Origin: an uncultured Eubacteriales bacterium | GTDB lineage: Bacteria > Bacillota > Clostridia > Oscillospirales > Acutalibacteraceae | Direction of reading: 5' to 3' | DNA length: 25,835 nucleotides | Assembly (NCBI GenBank): GCA_934643185.1 | Contig: CAKUBN010000030.1 | Span: forward strand, 1-25,835 | Shown here: in pieces, positions 15,296 through 23,900 of the stretch | Layout of the letters: each line of letters begins with the position of its first letter | Position numbering within the stretch: the first letter of the stretch is position 1 | Position numbers and translations under genes: made by a program | The notes under the pieces: model-generated | Databases searched by the model: none | The model's input: only the letters and a program-made list of their open reading frames with translations | What the model was told of the DNA's origin: nothing

Positions 15296-15301
15296 TACAA
15301 T
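15296..15301 (+). promoter_or_regulatory. -10 box of the ACGX peptide operon
   Basis: TACAAT matches five of six -10 positions. No good -35 is seen; the T-rich stretch at 15271-15290 and the palindrome occupy that place, as for a regulated promoter. An ATG at 15300 lies inside this box and is therefore not a start. Confidence 0.5.
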
Positions 15302-15353
15302 GAACTTGCGAACAGGGGAAACCGGTTCGACAAAACGAAACGGAGGCACAACA

Positions 15354-15488
15354 ATGGCACTTCAGAATTTAGCAGCTTGGAACGAACCCAAAGCATCCTC
15401 TCCCTGCGGCACAGCGTGCGGTGCAGGCGATAAGCCGGAAGAAAAGCCCGCAGCCTGCGGCACAGCTTGCGGCGCAGGCGACAAGTAA
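15354..15488 (+). CDS. ACGX-repeat cysteine peptide, probable RiPP precursor
   Basis: This 44-residue peptide starts MALQNLAAWNEPKASS and then holds two identical copies of CGTACGAGDK (residues 18-27 and 35-44), with Cys18, 22, 35 and 39. The ACG-x units and the radical SAM/SPASM gene 98 bp downstream match the ACGX-repeat peptide system, in which the maturase is thought to modify the cysteine repeat, perhaps by thioether links; the product is not established to my knowledge. The first 16 residues would be the leader. GGAGG lies 7 nt before the ATG. The DNA of the two units (15405-15434, 15456-15485) differs at three bases, all third codon positions that leave the peptide unchanged, which argues that it is a real and selected gene. 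Confidence 0.82.
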   Translation: MALQNLAAWNEPKASSPCGTACGAGDKPEEKPAACGTACGAGDK

Positions 15489-15506
15489 TCCGCGCCAAAC
15501 GGTACA

Positions 15507-15558
15507 CCCCAAAAAGCTTGGGGCGTATCTCCGAAAAGACCCGCACCGTCTTCTCGGA
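15507..15558 (+). other. Two hairpins between peptide and maturase genes
   Basis: CCCCAA/TTGGGG (15507-15512 and 15518-15523) forms a tight hairpin. Then TCCGAAAAGAC/GTCTTCTCGGA (15530-15540 and 15548-15558) forms an 11-bp stem with one mismatch. Neither is followed by a T run, so they are more likely to slow decay from the 3' end or partly attenuate transcription, giving more peptide than enzyme. Confidence 0.6.
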
Positions 15559-15585
15559 AATGCGCCCCGGAGAAAGGACCGACCC

Positions 15586-16620
15586 ATGAAACCGTATTTT
15601 TCTTTTCAGTGGCACATCACCGATGACTGCGACCAGCGCTGCAAGCACTGCTACATTTTCTCCGAAAACACCTGCAAGCAAATCGATTCCATGTCGTGGG
15701 AGCAAATGCTCGACACGTTTTATAACTGTCTCGATTTCTGCGCGGTTTACGGCCGCCGCCCGTACTTTTACATCACCGGCGGAGACCCCATCCTGCACTC
15801 GTATTTTTGGAATTTGCTCCGCCTCATGAAAACAAGCGGCATCCCGTTCACGATCCTCGGCAACCCGTTCCACTTAAACGACGAGGTCTGCGCGCGTCTA
15901 AAAGCGTACGGCTGCGAAAAATATCAGCTTTCCGTCGACGGCCTGCGCGAAACGCACGATTGGTTCCGCAAGCCCGGCAGCTTCGACTGCACCCTCGAAA
16001 AAATCGCCTGCCTAAACCGCGCGGGCATCCGCTCCGTCGTCATGACGACCGTCTCCGGCACGAACATCGACGAGGTGCCGGGCATCATCGACGCCGTCGT
16101 GGAAGCGGGCGCAAACGTCTTCGCCTTCGCGCGCTACTGCCCCACAAGCGAAGAGAAAGATACGGGCATCGCGCCCCTGCGCTACCGCAAGCTCCTCGCC
16201 GACTGCGACGCGAAGTTCAAGGCCTACGAAAAAGCCGGGTGCAAAACGTATTTCAACAAAAAAGACCACCTGTGGACGCTCTACGACTACGAGACCGGCG
16301 CATTCAAGCTGCCGGAAAACGCGCAGCCGGGCATGATCTACGGCGGCTGCAACTGCGGCAACTGCCACATGACGATCCTGCCCACCGGCGATGTGTTCGC
16401 CTGCCGCCGCGTGCAGAATAGCCGCGTGGGCAATGTGTTCACAGACCGCCTCGCAGACCTCTGGGTCGGCGAAATGGAAGCGTACCGGGACTACACCAAA
16501 TTCAAAAAATGCGCAAAATGCGAGCTTATGCCGTTCTGCCGCGGATGTCCCGCCGTGGCAAGCGGAAGCACAGGCGATTTCTACGCCGAAGACCCGCAGT
16601 GCTGGAAGGAGTTAGCATAA
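15586..16620 (+). CDS. Radical SAM/SPASM peptide maturase, ACGX system
   Basis: The 344-residue enzyme has the radical SAM motif CDQRCKHC (Cys15, 19, 22) for the SAM-binding 4Fe-4S cluster and GGDP at 65-68 in the SAM-binding strand. The C-terminal SPASM domain has Cys255, 257, 260, 273, 309, 312, 318, 321 and 339, enough for two auxiliary iron-sulfur clusters. Such enzymes modify ribosomal peptides, often making thioether or carbon-carbon links on residues near cysteine. The gene directly follows the ACGX peptide, so that is the likely substrate. The start is the ATG at 15586 with AGAAAGGA upstream; the frame is open through the intergenic hairpins, but the earlier region shows no site or similarity. 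One base separates it from the nitroreductase gene. Confidence 0.93.
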   Translation: MKPYFSFQWHITDDCDQRCKHCYIFSENTCKQIDSMSWEQMLDTFYNCLDFCAVYGRRPYFYITGGDPILHSYFWNLLRLMKTSGIPFTILGNPFHLNDEVCARLKAYGCEKYQLSVDGLRETHDWFRKPGSFDCTLEKIACLNRAGIRSVVMTTVSGTNIDEVPGIIDAVVEAGANVFAFARYCPTSEEKDTGIAPLRYRKLLADCDAKFKAYEKAGCKTYFNKKDHLWTLYDYETGAFKLPENAQPGMIYGGCNCGNCHMTILPTGDVFACRRVQNSRVGNVFTDRLADLWVGEMEAYRDYTKFKKCAKCELMPFCRGCPAVASGSTGDFYAEDPQCWKELA

Positions 16621-16621
16621 C

Positions 16622-17209
16622 ATGAAAAACGTAATGGAAGCCATTTTGCACCGCCGCTCGATCCGCCGCTATTCTGAAAAGCAGCTCGAAGAAGACGTTT
16701 TGCAGGAGATTTTAAAAGCCGGGCTCTACGCCCCAAGCGCAGGCGGGCGGCAGGGCGTCATTTTCGCCGTGTGCCAGGATAAAGAAGTCAACGAGCGCCT
16801 CGGCAAGATCAAGCGCGCAAACTCCAACCCGCATATGGCGACGAAAACGAGCTACGTCTCCAAAGAGCAGCCCAGCATCGCCGATGACCCAAACCTCAAA
16901 AACGCGTTTTACGATGCTCCCACGGTCATCACGCTGTTCGCGCCGAAGGATTTCCTCTTCGCAAGGGAAGACTGCGCCATCGCCGCCGAAAATATGATGC
17001 TCGCGGCAGACGCGCTCGGCGTCGGCTCGTGCTACATCGGGCAGGGGTGGCCCGCGTTCGCCGACCCCTACGGGCAGGAAATTTTGAAAAAGTGGGCCAT
17101 CCGCCCGGATTACTACGCCGTTATGCAGCTTTTGCTCGGCTACCCGCGCGAGGGCGACGCCCACCCCACCGCAAAACCCAGAAAAGATAACCGCGTCCTG
17201 CGGTTTTAA
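16622..17209 (+). CDS. Nitroreductase family flavoprotein
   Basis: The 195-residue protein has the nitroreductase fold signature: RRSIRRY (residues 11-17), which binds FMN phosphate, GLYAPSAGGRQ (34-44), and the EDCAIAAENMMLAADALGVGSCYIG helix-strand segment. These enzymes are FMN-dependent dimers that use NAD(P)H to reduce nitro groups, quinones or other acceptors, or act as dehydrogenases on peptides. AAGGAG lies before the ATG, inside the maturase end, and only one base separates the genes, so it is in the same operon. A role in peptide tailoring or in electrophile defence under the HxlR regulator are both open. Confidence 0.93.
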   Translation: MKNVMEAILHRRSIRRYSEKQLEEDVLQEILKAGLYAPSAGGRQGVIFAVCQDKEVNERLGKIKRANSNPHMATKTSYVSKEQPSIADDPNLKNAFYDAPTVITLFAPKDFLFAREDCAIAAENMMLAADALGVGSCYIGQGWPAFADPYGQEILKKWAIRPDYYAVMQLLLGYPREGDAHPTAKPRKDNRVLRF

Positions 17210-17237
17210 GTGATTTCAATACCGGGAGGAAATAACC

Positions 17238-17822
17238 ATGAACGAAATGATCGAAAAAATGCTGAGCCGCCACGCCATCCGCCGCTTTAAGCCGGAGCAG
17301 ATCACCGAAGACGAGCTGAATCAGGTGCTCACCGCTGGGCTCTACGCGCCGAGTGCGGGCAACAACCAGTATTCGCGCATCGTCGTGTGCCAAGATGCAG
17401 AGCTGAACGACAAGCTCGGCAGGTTGAACCGCTGGGCGCAGTTTAAGGACAAAGCGCCCGAAAAGGTCGCGCATTCCGTTTCCGCCGAGCAGCCGAGCAT
17501 CCAGGACGATTTCACCCTCATGAGCGGCTATTATAACGCCCCGACCGTGCTGACGATCTTTACAAAGAACCACAAATACTGCTAGGAAGACGCCGCTATG
17601 ATCGGCGAAAACATGCTGCTCGCCGCGCATTTCCTCGGCCTCGGTGCGTGCTACATCGGCCGCACGGATGAGGTCTTCGCAACGGAATTCGGCATGGAGT
17701 GCCGCAAAAATTGGGGCATCCCGGACGATATGGTCGCCGTCAGCAACGTCCTGCTCGGCTACATCGACGGCAATCCCCCGCACGATAAGCCCAGAAAGCC
17801 CGACCGCATCGTCCGCATTTAA
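17238..17822 (+). pseudogene. Second nitroreductase, interrupted by an in-frame TAG
   Basis: A paralogue of the preceding gene (RHAIRRFKPEQ, GLYAPSAGNNQ, ENMLLAAHFLGLGACYIG) reads in one frame for 195 codons except for a TAG at 17583-17585 (codon 116). The reading continues EDAAMIGENM directly after it, matching EDCAIAAENM of the neighbour, so the stop stands in place of its arginine and nothing else is lost. The likely cause is a recent single-base change (for example from AAG or CAG). The TAG and following bases form an AGGAAG site 8 nt before an ATG at 17598, so the C-terminal part could be made separately. The start has a good GGGAGG site. Without suppression the first fragment (115 residues) lacks part of the flavin site. 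Confidence 0.85.
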
Positions 17823-17864
17823 GTTTTGCACCGTATTTTAAAAAGCAGTGGAAAGGTAAGCCAA

Positions 17865-18398
17865 ATGTGTGATTTTAAAGAAGTAAACATCGCAGAATTT
17901 CAAACCAAACCGTTTGAAATTTTCGGAAAAGACTGGATGGCTCTGTGCGCCGGAAACGCGCAAACCGGCTATAACGCCATGACGATCGCGTGGGGGCACC
18001 TCGGCAGCCTGTGGGAGCGCGGCAGCCACGCAAACCGCCTGCCCACCGTCACCTGCTTCGTGCGCCCAAGCCGCTACACAAAGGAATTCATAGACCACGA
18101 GCCATATTTCACGCTGTGCGCGTTTAAACCCGGCGATAAAAAAGCGCTCGGTTACCTCGGTAGCCACTCCGGGCGCGACGGCGATAAATTCAAAGTCGCC
18201 GGTCTCACGCCGGTCTTCAAGGACAGCACCGTCTATTGCGCGGAAGCCGAAACGGTCTACATCTGCCGCAAGCTCTACGCCGCTCCCCTGCGGGAAGAAA
18301 GCTTCATCGACCGGGAACTCGTCGAGTTCAACTACCCCAACCGCGACTTTCACACCCTGTACATCGGCGAAGTTGTGAAGATCCTCCAAAAAGCATAA
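17865..18398 (+). CDS. Flavin reductase-like (FMN-binding split barrel) protein
   Basis: The 177-residue protein resembles flavin-reductase-like domain proteins: the start MCDFKEVNIAEFQTKPFEIFGKDW is followed by NAMTIAWGHLGSLWER, VTCFVRPSRYTKEFI and YFTLCAF, the strand pattern of the split-barrel FMN site, then GYLGSHSGRDGDKF. Such proteins bind FMN and either reduce it with NAD(P)H for partner enzymes or transfer electrons themselves. The ATG at 17865 follows GAAAGGTAAG; a TTG 13 codons upstream is in frame but has no site. It is the last gene of the operon, so three flavin-dependent genes follow the maturase. Confidence 0.85.
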   Translation: MCDFKEVNIAEFQTKPFEIFGKDWMALCAGNAQTGYNAMTIAWGHLGSLWERGSHANRLPTVTCFVRPSRYTKEFIDHEPYFTLCAFKPGDKKALGYLGSHSGRDGDKFKVAGLTPVFKDSTVYCAEAETVYICRKLYAAPLREESFIDRELVEFNYPNRDFHTLYIGEVVKILQKA

Positions 18399-18401
18399 CA
18401 A

Positions 18402-18444
18402 AAGGCTCTGCCGGAAAACCTCCGCGGCAGAGCCTTGCTTTTTG
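18402..18444. terminator. Bidirectional terminator after the ACGX operon
   Basis: AAGGCTCTGCCG (18402-18413) and CGGCAGAGCCTT (18425-18436) form a perfect 12-bp stem. The plus strand continues GCTTTTTG and the minus strand TTG, after AAAAAGC of the M20 gene end. It serves two converging units. Confidence 0.9.
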
Positions 18445-18450
18445 TGTTCG

Positions 18451-19626
18451 TTATGCGTGTTCTTTCAGCCACTCCACCGCGCAGTGCGCCATGCACGCCG
18501 CGCCGATGGGGAGGACGCCCTCGTTGAAGACGACCTTCGGGTTGTGCGCGTTATATTGTCCGCGCTCGTCCATGTAGCCCGCGCCAAGGTACATCATCGC
18601 GCTCGGCACGCGCTCGGCCACAAGCGCAAAGTCCTCGGAGCCCGTCGCCGAAATGCCGCCGTACGGCGTAAAGTTCGGGATGTTCAGTTCGCCCATGTAG
18701 CGCAGCATGTCGTCCGTCACCGTCTTGTCGCACACAAGCGGGCACACCTCGGAAAGCGTCTTGATCTCCACCGTCGCGTTGTACACGGCGGCCGTGCGTT
18801 CTGCCACCTCGCGCATGCGGCGCACCAGCAGTGCGCGGGCCTTTTGGTCGTTTGTGCGGATGGTACCGCGCAGCACGGCCGTGTCCGGGATGATGTTCGC
18901 CGCCGTGCCGGCCACAAACTGTCCCACAGTCAGCACGCAGGTCTTAGAGGGTTCGCTTTCGCGCGCGATGAGCTCCTGCAACGCGAGATGAATGTGCACG
19001 CCCACGTTGATGGGGTCAATGGAAACGTTCGGGTTCGCGCCGTGCGAGCCGCGCCCGTGGATCGTGATCTCAAACCCGTCTACGGAGGCCATCATCACGC
19101 CCGTGTCGTTGTACATCACAAAGCCCACGGGCGTTTTGCCCGCCGCCACGTGGTAGGCGAGCGCCGCGTCCACCGGCGGGTTTTCGAGCAGCCCGTTTTC
19201 CAGCATGTCGCGCGCGCCCTCAAACGTCTCCTCCGCGGGCTGAAACATCAATTTCACCGTGCCGCAAAGCGCGTCTTCGTTTTCCTTCAGCATTTTCGCC
19301 GCCGTCAAAAGCATCGCCGTGTGCATGTCGTGTCCGCAGGCGTGTGCCGTTTCGCCGGTCGGGCACGCGAACGGCTCGCCGCTCTCCTCGGGCATCGGCA
19401 GCGCGTCCATGTCGGCGCGCAGCAAAAGCGTTTTGCCGGGCTTGCCGAGCGTCGCCGTCACGCCGTGGCCGCAGTCTTTCGGCTCTAAACCGTATGCGCG
19501 CAGCTTTTCCATCACATATGCCTTCGTGTTCGGCAGGTTCAGCCCCACCTCGGCGTTTTGGTGAATATGCCGCCGGTTCTCGGTGATTTCGTCTTTCAGT
19601 TCCTGTGCGCGTTTTAAGAAGTCCAT
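18451..19626 (-). CDS. M20 family amidohydrolase (aminoacylase/hippurate hydrolase-like)
   Basis: The 391-residue protein belongs to the M20D metal-dependent amidohydrolases, which remove acyl groups from amino acids or related compounds. Metal ligands are visible: LLRADMDALPM (about 68-78), ACGHDMH (Cys97, His99, His102), QPAEE, and the late GSEDFALVAERVPSAMMYLG. The dimerisation part GRGSHGANPN lies in the middle. The ATG at 19624-19626 with AGGGG upstream is chosen; the frame is open a further 19 codons through the terminator hairpin of the previous gene, which rules out a longer start. The substrate cannot be fixed from sequence. Confidence 0.92.
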   Translation of the reverse strand: MDFLKRAQELKDEITENRRHIHQNAEVGLNLPNTKAYVMEKLRAYGLEPKDCGHGVTATLGKPGKTLLLRADMDALPMPEESGEPFACPTGETAHACGHDMHTAMLLTAAKMLKENEDALCGTVKLMFQPAEETFEGARDMLENGLLENPPVDAALAYHVAAGKTPVGFVMYNDTGVMMASVDGFEITIHGRGSHGANPNVSIDPINVGVHIHLALQELIARESEPSKTCVLTVGQFVAGTAANIIPDTAVLRGTIRTNDQKARALLVRRMREVAERTAAVYNATVEIKTLSEVCPLVCDKTVTDDMLRYMGELNIPNFTPYGGISATGSEDFALVAERVPSAMMYLGAGYMDERGQYNAHNPKVVFNEGVLPIGAACMAHCAVEWLKEHA

Positions 19627-19658
19627 AGTCTCGTCCCCTTTTAAAAAGTCTTGTAAGC

Positions 19659-19690
19659 AAAAAGGCAGCATGAAAACACCCATGCTGCCT
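19659..19690 (-). terminator. Intrinsic terminator of the PrsA-like gene
   Basis: AGGCAGCATG and CATGCTGCCT form a perfect 10-bp stem with an 8-nt loop, followed on the minus strand by TTTTGC. It lies 12 nt after the lipoprotein gene stop and separates it from the M20 gene. Confidence 0.85.
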
Positions 19691-19702
19691 ATATTTTATG
19701 AT

Positions 19703-20881
19703 TTACTCTGCGGAAGATTCAGAAGAAGTCTCGCTCGTCTCGGAAGAAGCCTCAGAAGACTCTGTGCTGCTTTCCTCGGAAGAAGCACTCTCGTCGCTGC
19801 TTTCGGAAGCGACAGAAGACGTGCCGTTCTTGGAGGAATCCGCAAACATGGAGGGCTTGTAGCGGTTCAGAACTTTTTCGTTCCACTCCACACCCTCAAA
19901 GCTCTCTGCAGCCGCGCTCACGATGTCCGCGTACTCGGTGTTCTTCAGCTCAAGCAGGAACTGCGAGCGGTTGTCGCTGCTCTCCAGCAGTGTGTCCTCG
20001 TCGTCCTTGATCGGCAGGCGGTGCAGAACGATCATGTACTTTGTAGATTCCACGATCTCAATGTCGCCTTCGTTCATTTCCTTGATCGCAGAGATGAACG
20101 CGTCCGGCATGTAGCTAGACTGCATACCGTTTTCGTCCTTGATGCCCGTCTGGTAGGTGGAGTCTGCCTGCACCTTCAGCGCATAGTCCGTCGCAGCGTC
20201 GTTCACGGTCATCGCGCCGGATTCGATCTTCGTCTTGTATTTTTCCAGCGTCTCCTTCAGGTCGGCCTTTTCCTCGTCGGTCAGGTCAACGGAGTTGCCG
20301 TCGTCGTCCGTCGTCGTCAGCGGTGCAGAGAAATACTCGTAGTCGTAGTAGCTATCCTCAATGTGCTGGCGCAGCTCGCTTTCCGGCACTTCGTTTTCGC
20401 CGCCTTCGCCGTACAGGGCGTTAAAGACTTTTAAGTACATTCTGTTATACTGGGAATACGCAATGTCAAAGGAGGTCTTTGCAATGCCGAACTTTTCAAA
20501 GCTCGTGCCAAAGTAGTTCCAGTAGGTCTCCGTCGTCTGCAAGCTGGTGCTGTAATCGTCGTCGGTCATTTCAAGGCCCAGGCGCTTCATTTCGCTCTGA
20601 ATGTAGAAGTACTGGTTCACATACTCGTCCGCGCGGTCCTTGATCCACGTCTCGGCCGGTGTGCCGTCAATTTCAGACTTCAAAACCTCGTCCTCGGTAG
20701 AGACCTTGGAAGCCGCCTCGTTGTATGCAATGGAGAGATAATAAATGTATGCGCCGGTGGGCAGCTCATTGCCGTCGTACTTTGCAGACCAGTTCAGGTC
20801 CTCATCGTAGCAGCCCGCAAGGCTGAAGCACATGGCGACGACCAAAAGCAGCGCCACGGTGATCTTTGCGATTTTTTTCAT
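19703..20881 (-). CDS. PrsA/SurA-like lipoprotein foldase
   Basis: The 392-residue protein has a lipoprotein signal: MKKIAKITVALLLVVAM, then the lipobox LAGC with Cys24 as the lipid-carrying residue. Residues about 50-165 are helical, like the SurA/PrsA N-terminal chaperone domain. Residues about 175-305 look like a divergent parvulin-type domain (EYFSAPL start, MKEMNEGDIEIVES and KYMIVLHRL end); peptidyl-prolyl isomerase activity is uncertain. Residues about 348-392 are a Ser/Glu-rich tail of low complexity. It would sit outside the membrane and help fold exported proteins. The pth-mfd-PrsA-like order is seen in related Clostridia. It has its own promoter and terminator. Confidence 0.85.
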   Translation of the reverse strand: MKKIAKITVALLLVVAMCFSLAGCYDEDLNWSAKYDGNELPTGAYIYYLSIAYNEAASKVSTEDEVLKSEIDGTPAETWIKDRADEYVNQYFYIQSEMKRLGLEMTDDDYSTSLQTTETYWNYFGTSFEKFGIAKTSFDIAYSQYNRMYLKVFNALYGEGGENEVPESELRQHIEDSYYDYEYFSAPLTTTDDDGNSVDLTDEEKADLKETLEKYKTKIESGAMTVNDAATDYALKVQADSTYQTGIKDENGMQSSYMPDAFISAIKEMNEGDIEIVESTKYMIVLHRLPIKDDEDTLLESSDNRSQFLLELKNTEYADIVSAAAESFEGVEWNEKVLNRYKPSMFADSSKNGTSSVASESSDESASSEESSTESSEASSETSETSSESSAE

Positions 20882-20913
20882 GGTGTTTGTTCCGTACCTT
20901 TCTTAAATATTGC

Positions 20914-20926
20914 GGGCGAAACGCCC
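20914..20926 (-). other. Small hairpin in the leader of the PrsA-like gene
   Basis: GGGCG and CGCCC pair around a 3-nt loop in the 5' leader, about 35-45 nt before the start codon. No T run follows. A role is unknown. Confidence 0.4.
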
Positions 20927-20946
20927 ACAAGGATTTGCTGTTGACC

Positions 20947-20975
20947 ATTATACCGCCGATAAAGCAAAATGTCCA
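20947..20975 (-). promoter_or_regulatory. Promoter of the PrsA-like gene
   Basis: On the minus strand TGGACA (20970-20975) and TATAAT (20947-20952) are 17 bp apart, eleven of twelve matches to the sigma-A consensus. It lies directly after the mfd stop codon and gives the lipoprotein gene independent, probably strong, expression. Confidence 0.82.
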
Positions 20976-20976
20976 G

Positions 20977-23900
20977 TTATTTTCCGGCGGGTTTCGGCGC
21001 TTTCGCGTCCTCATCGCCGCAGAGCACCTTCAAAACGTCCTCCAAAACGGTCAGCGGTGCCTTGCCGCCAAGCGCCACGCTGATGTACGGGCGGCTCCCG
21101 GCAGAGAGCATCACCTTGTTCGGCATGCCCTGAATGAGGCGCTTCACGCGCTCCATGTCAAATTTATCCTTATAAAGCAGAAGCGCGTTCGCCTGCTGCT
21201 TCACTTCCGTAATGCCAAGCTGTGTCGCGCGGTTGCGCAGCAAAGCGATGTCGATCAGGCCGTAAACGCTTTCGGGCGGCTCGCCGAAGCGATCGATGAG
21301 CTCATCCACAACATCGCTCGAATCCTCATACGTTTTAATGTCTGCGATGCGGCGGTAAACATCCAAACGCAGCGCGGTGGAATCGATGTAGCTTTCCGGG
21401 ATATGCGCCTGCACCTGCATGTCCACGGTGCATTCCTCCACGGGGTTCTCGGGCGCTTCGCCTTTCATCATGGCCACGGCTTCGTTTAAGAGCTTCAAGT
21501 ACATGTCATAGCCCACGCTTTCCATGTGCCCGTGCTGCTCGCCACCGAGGATATTGCCTGCGCCGCGAATCTCGAGGTCGCGCATCGCAATCTTAAAGCC
21601 GGAGCCGAACTCCGTAAATTCGCGTATCGCCGCCAAACGCTTCTGCGAAATCTCACTCAAAACCTTGCCGCGTGTAAACGTAAAGTACGCGTAAGCGCGG
21701 CGGGTGCTGCGGCCCACGCGTCCGCGCAGCTGGTGCAGCTGCGAAAGTCCCATGCGGTCGGCGTTGTCGATGATCAGGGTGTTCGCGTTTGGCACGTCCA
21801 CGCCCGTCTCAATGATCGTCGTGCAGACGAGCACGTCAATTTCATGCTCCATCAAACGCCGCCAGACTTCGGAGAGCTCTTGCTCGCTCATTTTGCCGTG
21901 GCCGATGCCGATCCTCGCCTCCGGCACACGCTCGCGAATACCCGCCGCCACGCGCTCAATCGATGCTACGTCGTTGTGCAGGTAATACACCTGCCCGCCG
22001 CGGCGCAGTTCTTTTTTGATGGCGTCGGAGATGACGCCCGGGTCATATTCCATCACGTATGTCTGCACCGGGTGACGGTCGTGCGGCGCTTCTTCAATGA
22101 CGGACATATCGCGTATACCGGAAAGCGCCATGTTCAAGGTGCGCGGGATCGGCGTTGCGGAAAGCGTCAGAATATCGGCAGATTTACACACGTCTTTCAG
22201 CCGTTCTTTCTGCTGCACGCCGAAGCGCTGCTCCTCGTCGATGATGACAAGGCCGAGGTCCTTAAACTGCACGTCTTTCGAGACCAGCCGGTGTGTGCCG
22301 ACGATGAGGTCAATGCTGCCGCGTCTCAGTTTTCTCAGAATTTCGTCCTGCTGACGCGGCGTGCGGAAGCGGGAGAGCAGCTCCACATCCACGGGGAAGC
22401 CCTCCATACGCTTTAAAACGGTCTGGTAGTGCTGCCACGCCAAAATCGTCGTCGGCACCAAGATGGCGCACTGCTTGCCGGCGGTGATGCACTTAAACGC
22501 CGCGCGCAAGGCAACCTCCGTCTTGCCGAAGCCTACATCGCCGCACAGCAGTCTGTCCATCGGCACTTCACGCTCCATGTCGTTTTTAATCTCGTTGATG
22601 CAGCGCAGCTGGTCGTCCGTTTCGTTGTATTCAAAGTGCGCCTCAAAATCGTGCTGCCACTCGTTGTCTTCGGGGAACGCAAAGCCCTTCTGCTTCATGC
22701 GTTGGGCGTAAAGCACAATGAGCTCCTTTGCAATGTCCTTCACGGCGGCGCGCACGCGCGCTTTCGATTTCTGCCATTCCGTGCCGCCAAGGCGGTGCAG
22801 TTTCACGCCGGAGTCCTCACGCGGGCCGATGTATTTCGCAACAAGGTCAAGCTGCGTCACCGGCACGTACAGCGTGTCGTTTTTCGCATACCGCAGCTTA
22901 ATATAGTCTTTCGTGATGCCCTGCATGTCGATTTTGTGGATGCCCTCAAAAATGCCGATGCCGTGCGTCGCGTGCACCACATAGTCGCCCGGGGTCAGCT
23001 CGGCAAGGCTGTATACGGCCTTGCTGTTTTTGTCCTTTTTCTTTGCCCGCGGCTGGCTGCCCGCGCTCATGCGCCCGTGCGTGATGAGCGTAAACTTCGC
23101 GTTCGGGTATTCAAAGCCCGCGGAAAGCGTGCCCGCCACAACGGCCACCGTGCCCGGCGTAATGGCAGATAAACTCTCAAAATAGCCCGCAGGCAGCCCG
23201 GCAGCCTTTAAGTCCGCCGCCACGTTCATCGCGGCGCGCTCCGTGCCGGCTAAAACGGCGCACGCGTGCCGGTTGTGCAGCGCAGCTGTCAGGTCTTCGG
23301 CAAGCAGCTGTGTGCTGCCGCCCCAAACGGAAAGCTGCCGCATCGTCATGTTCACAAGCGTCTTTGTCGGCGTGTCGTAAGAGCCGCGCGCAAACGCGTC
23401 CATATATACGCTCGCCGTGTCCTCCGCGCGCTTTAAGGCGTATTCATATGTCTCGGTGTACATGTCAAGCCCGCGGCACAGCACGCCCTCCGCAAGCAGT
23501 CCGCGTACGTCCTCGCCCCACTGCCACAGCGTCGTGCGCATGCGTTCCTTTAGTTTCGAGCCTTCGGAGAACACCAGCAGCGCATCCGTGTCAAAATAAT
23601 CGAACAGCGTTGCGACTGTCTCGTAAACGAACGTGTAATATTTGTCCATGCACCCAATGTGCAGGCCGTTTTTCAGTTTATCCGCCTCGCGCAGCAGCAC
23701 TTCCTTTGCAGCGGGCGCCGCCTTGCCGCGCAGCGTCTTCGCGTGCGCCTCCAGCTTCTTCGCAAGGATGCTCACGCTGTCCGGCACAACCTCGACGGCA
23801 GGGGAGATGGTCACCTCCGTGATCTGGTCGGTGCGTCTCTGTGTCTCTGCGTCAAAATAGGAGATGGTGTCGATCTCATCGCCCCAGAATTCCACACGCA

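Noticed and set aside
15300..15353. Longer start for the cysteine peptide (18 extra residues)
   Set aside because: The ATG lies within the -10 box and lacks a ribosome binding site, whereas the ATG at 15354 has GGAGG at 7 nt.
17583..17585. TAG read as pyrrolysine or a reassigned codon
   Set aside because: Only one in-frame TAG is seen, in a gene with an intact paralogue next to it; a nonsense mutation explains it more simply. Kept only as a testable option.
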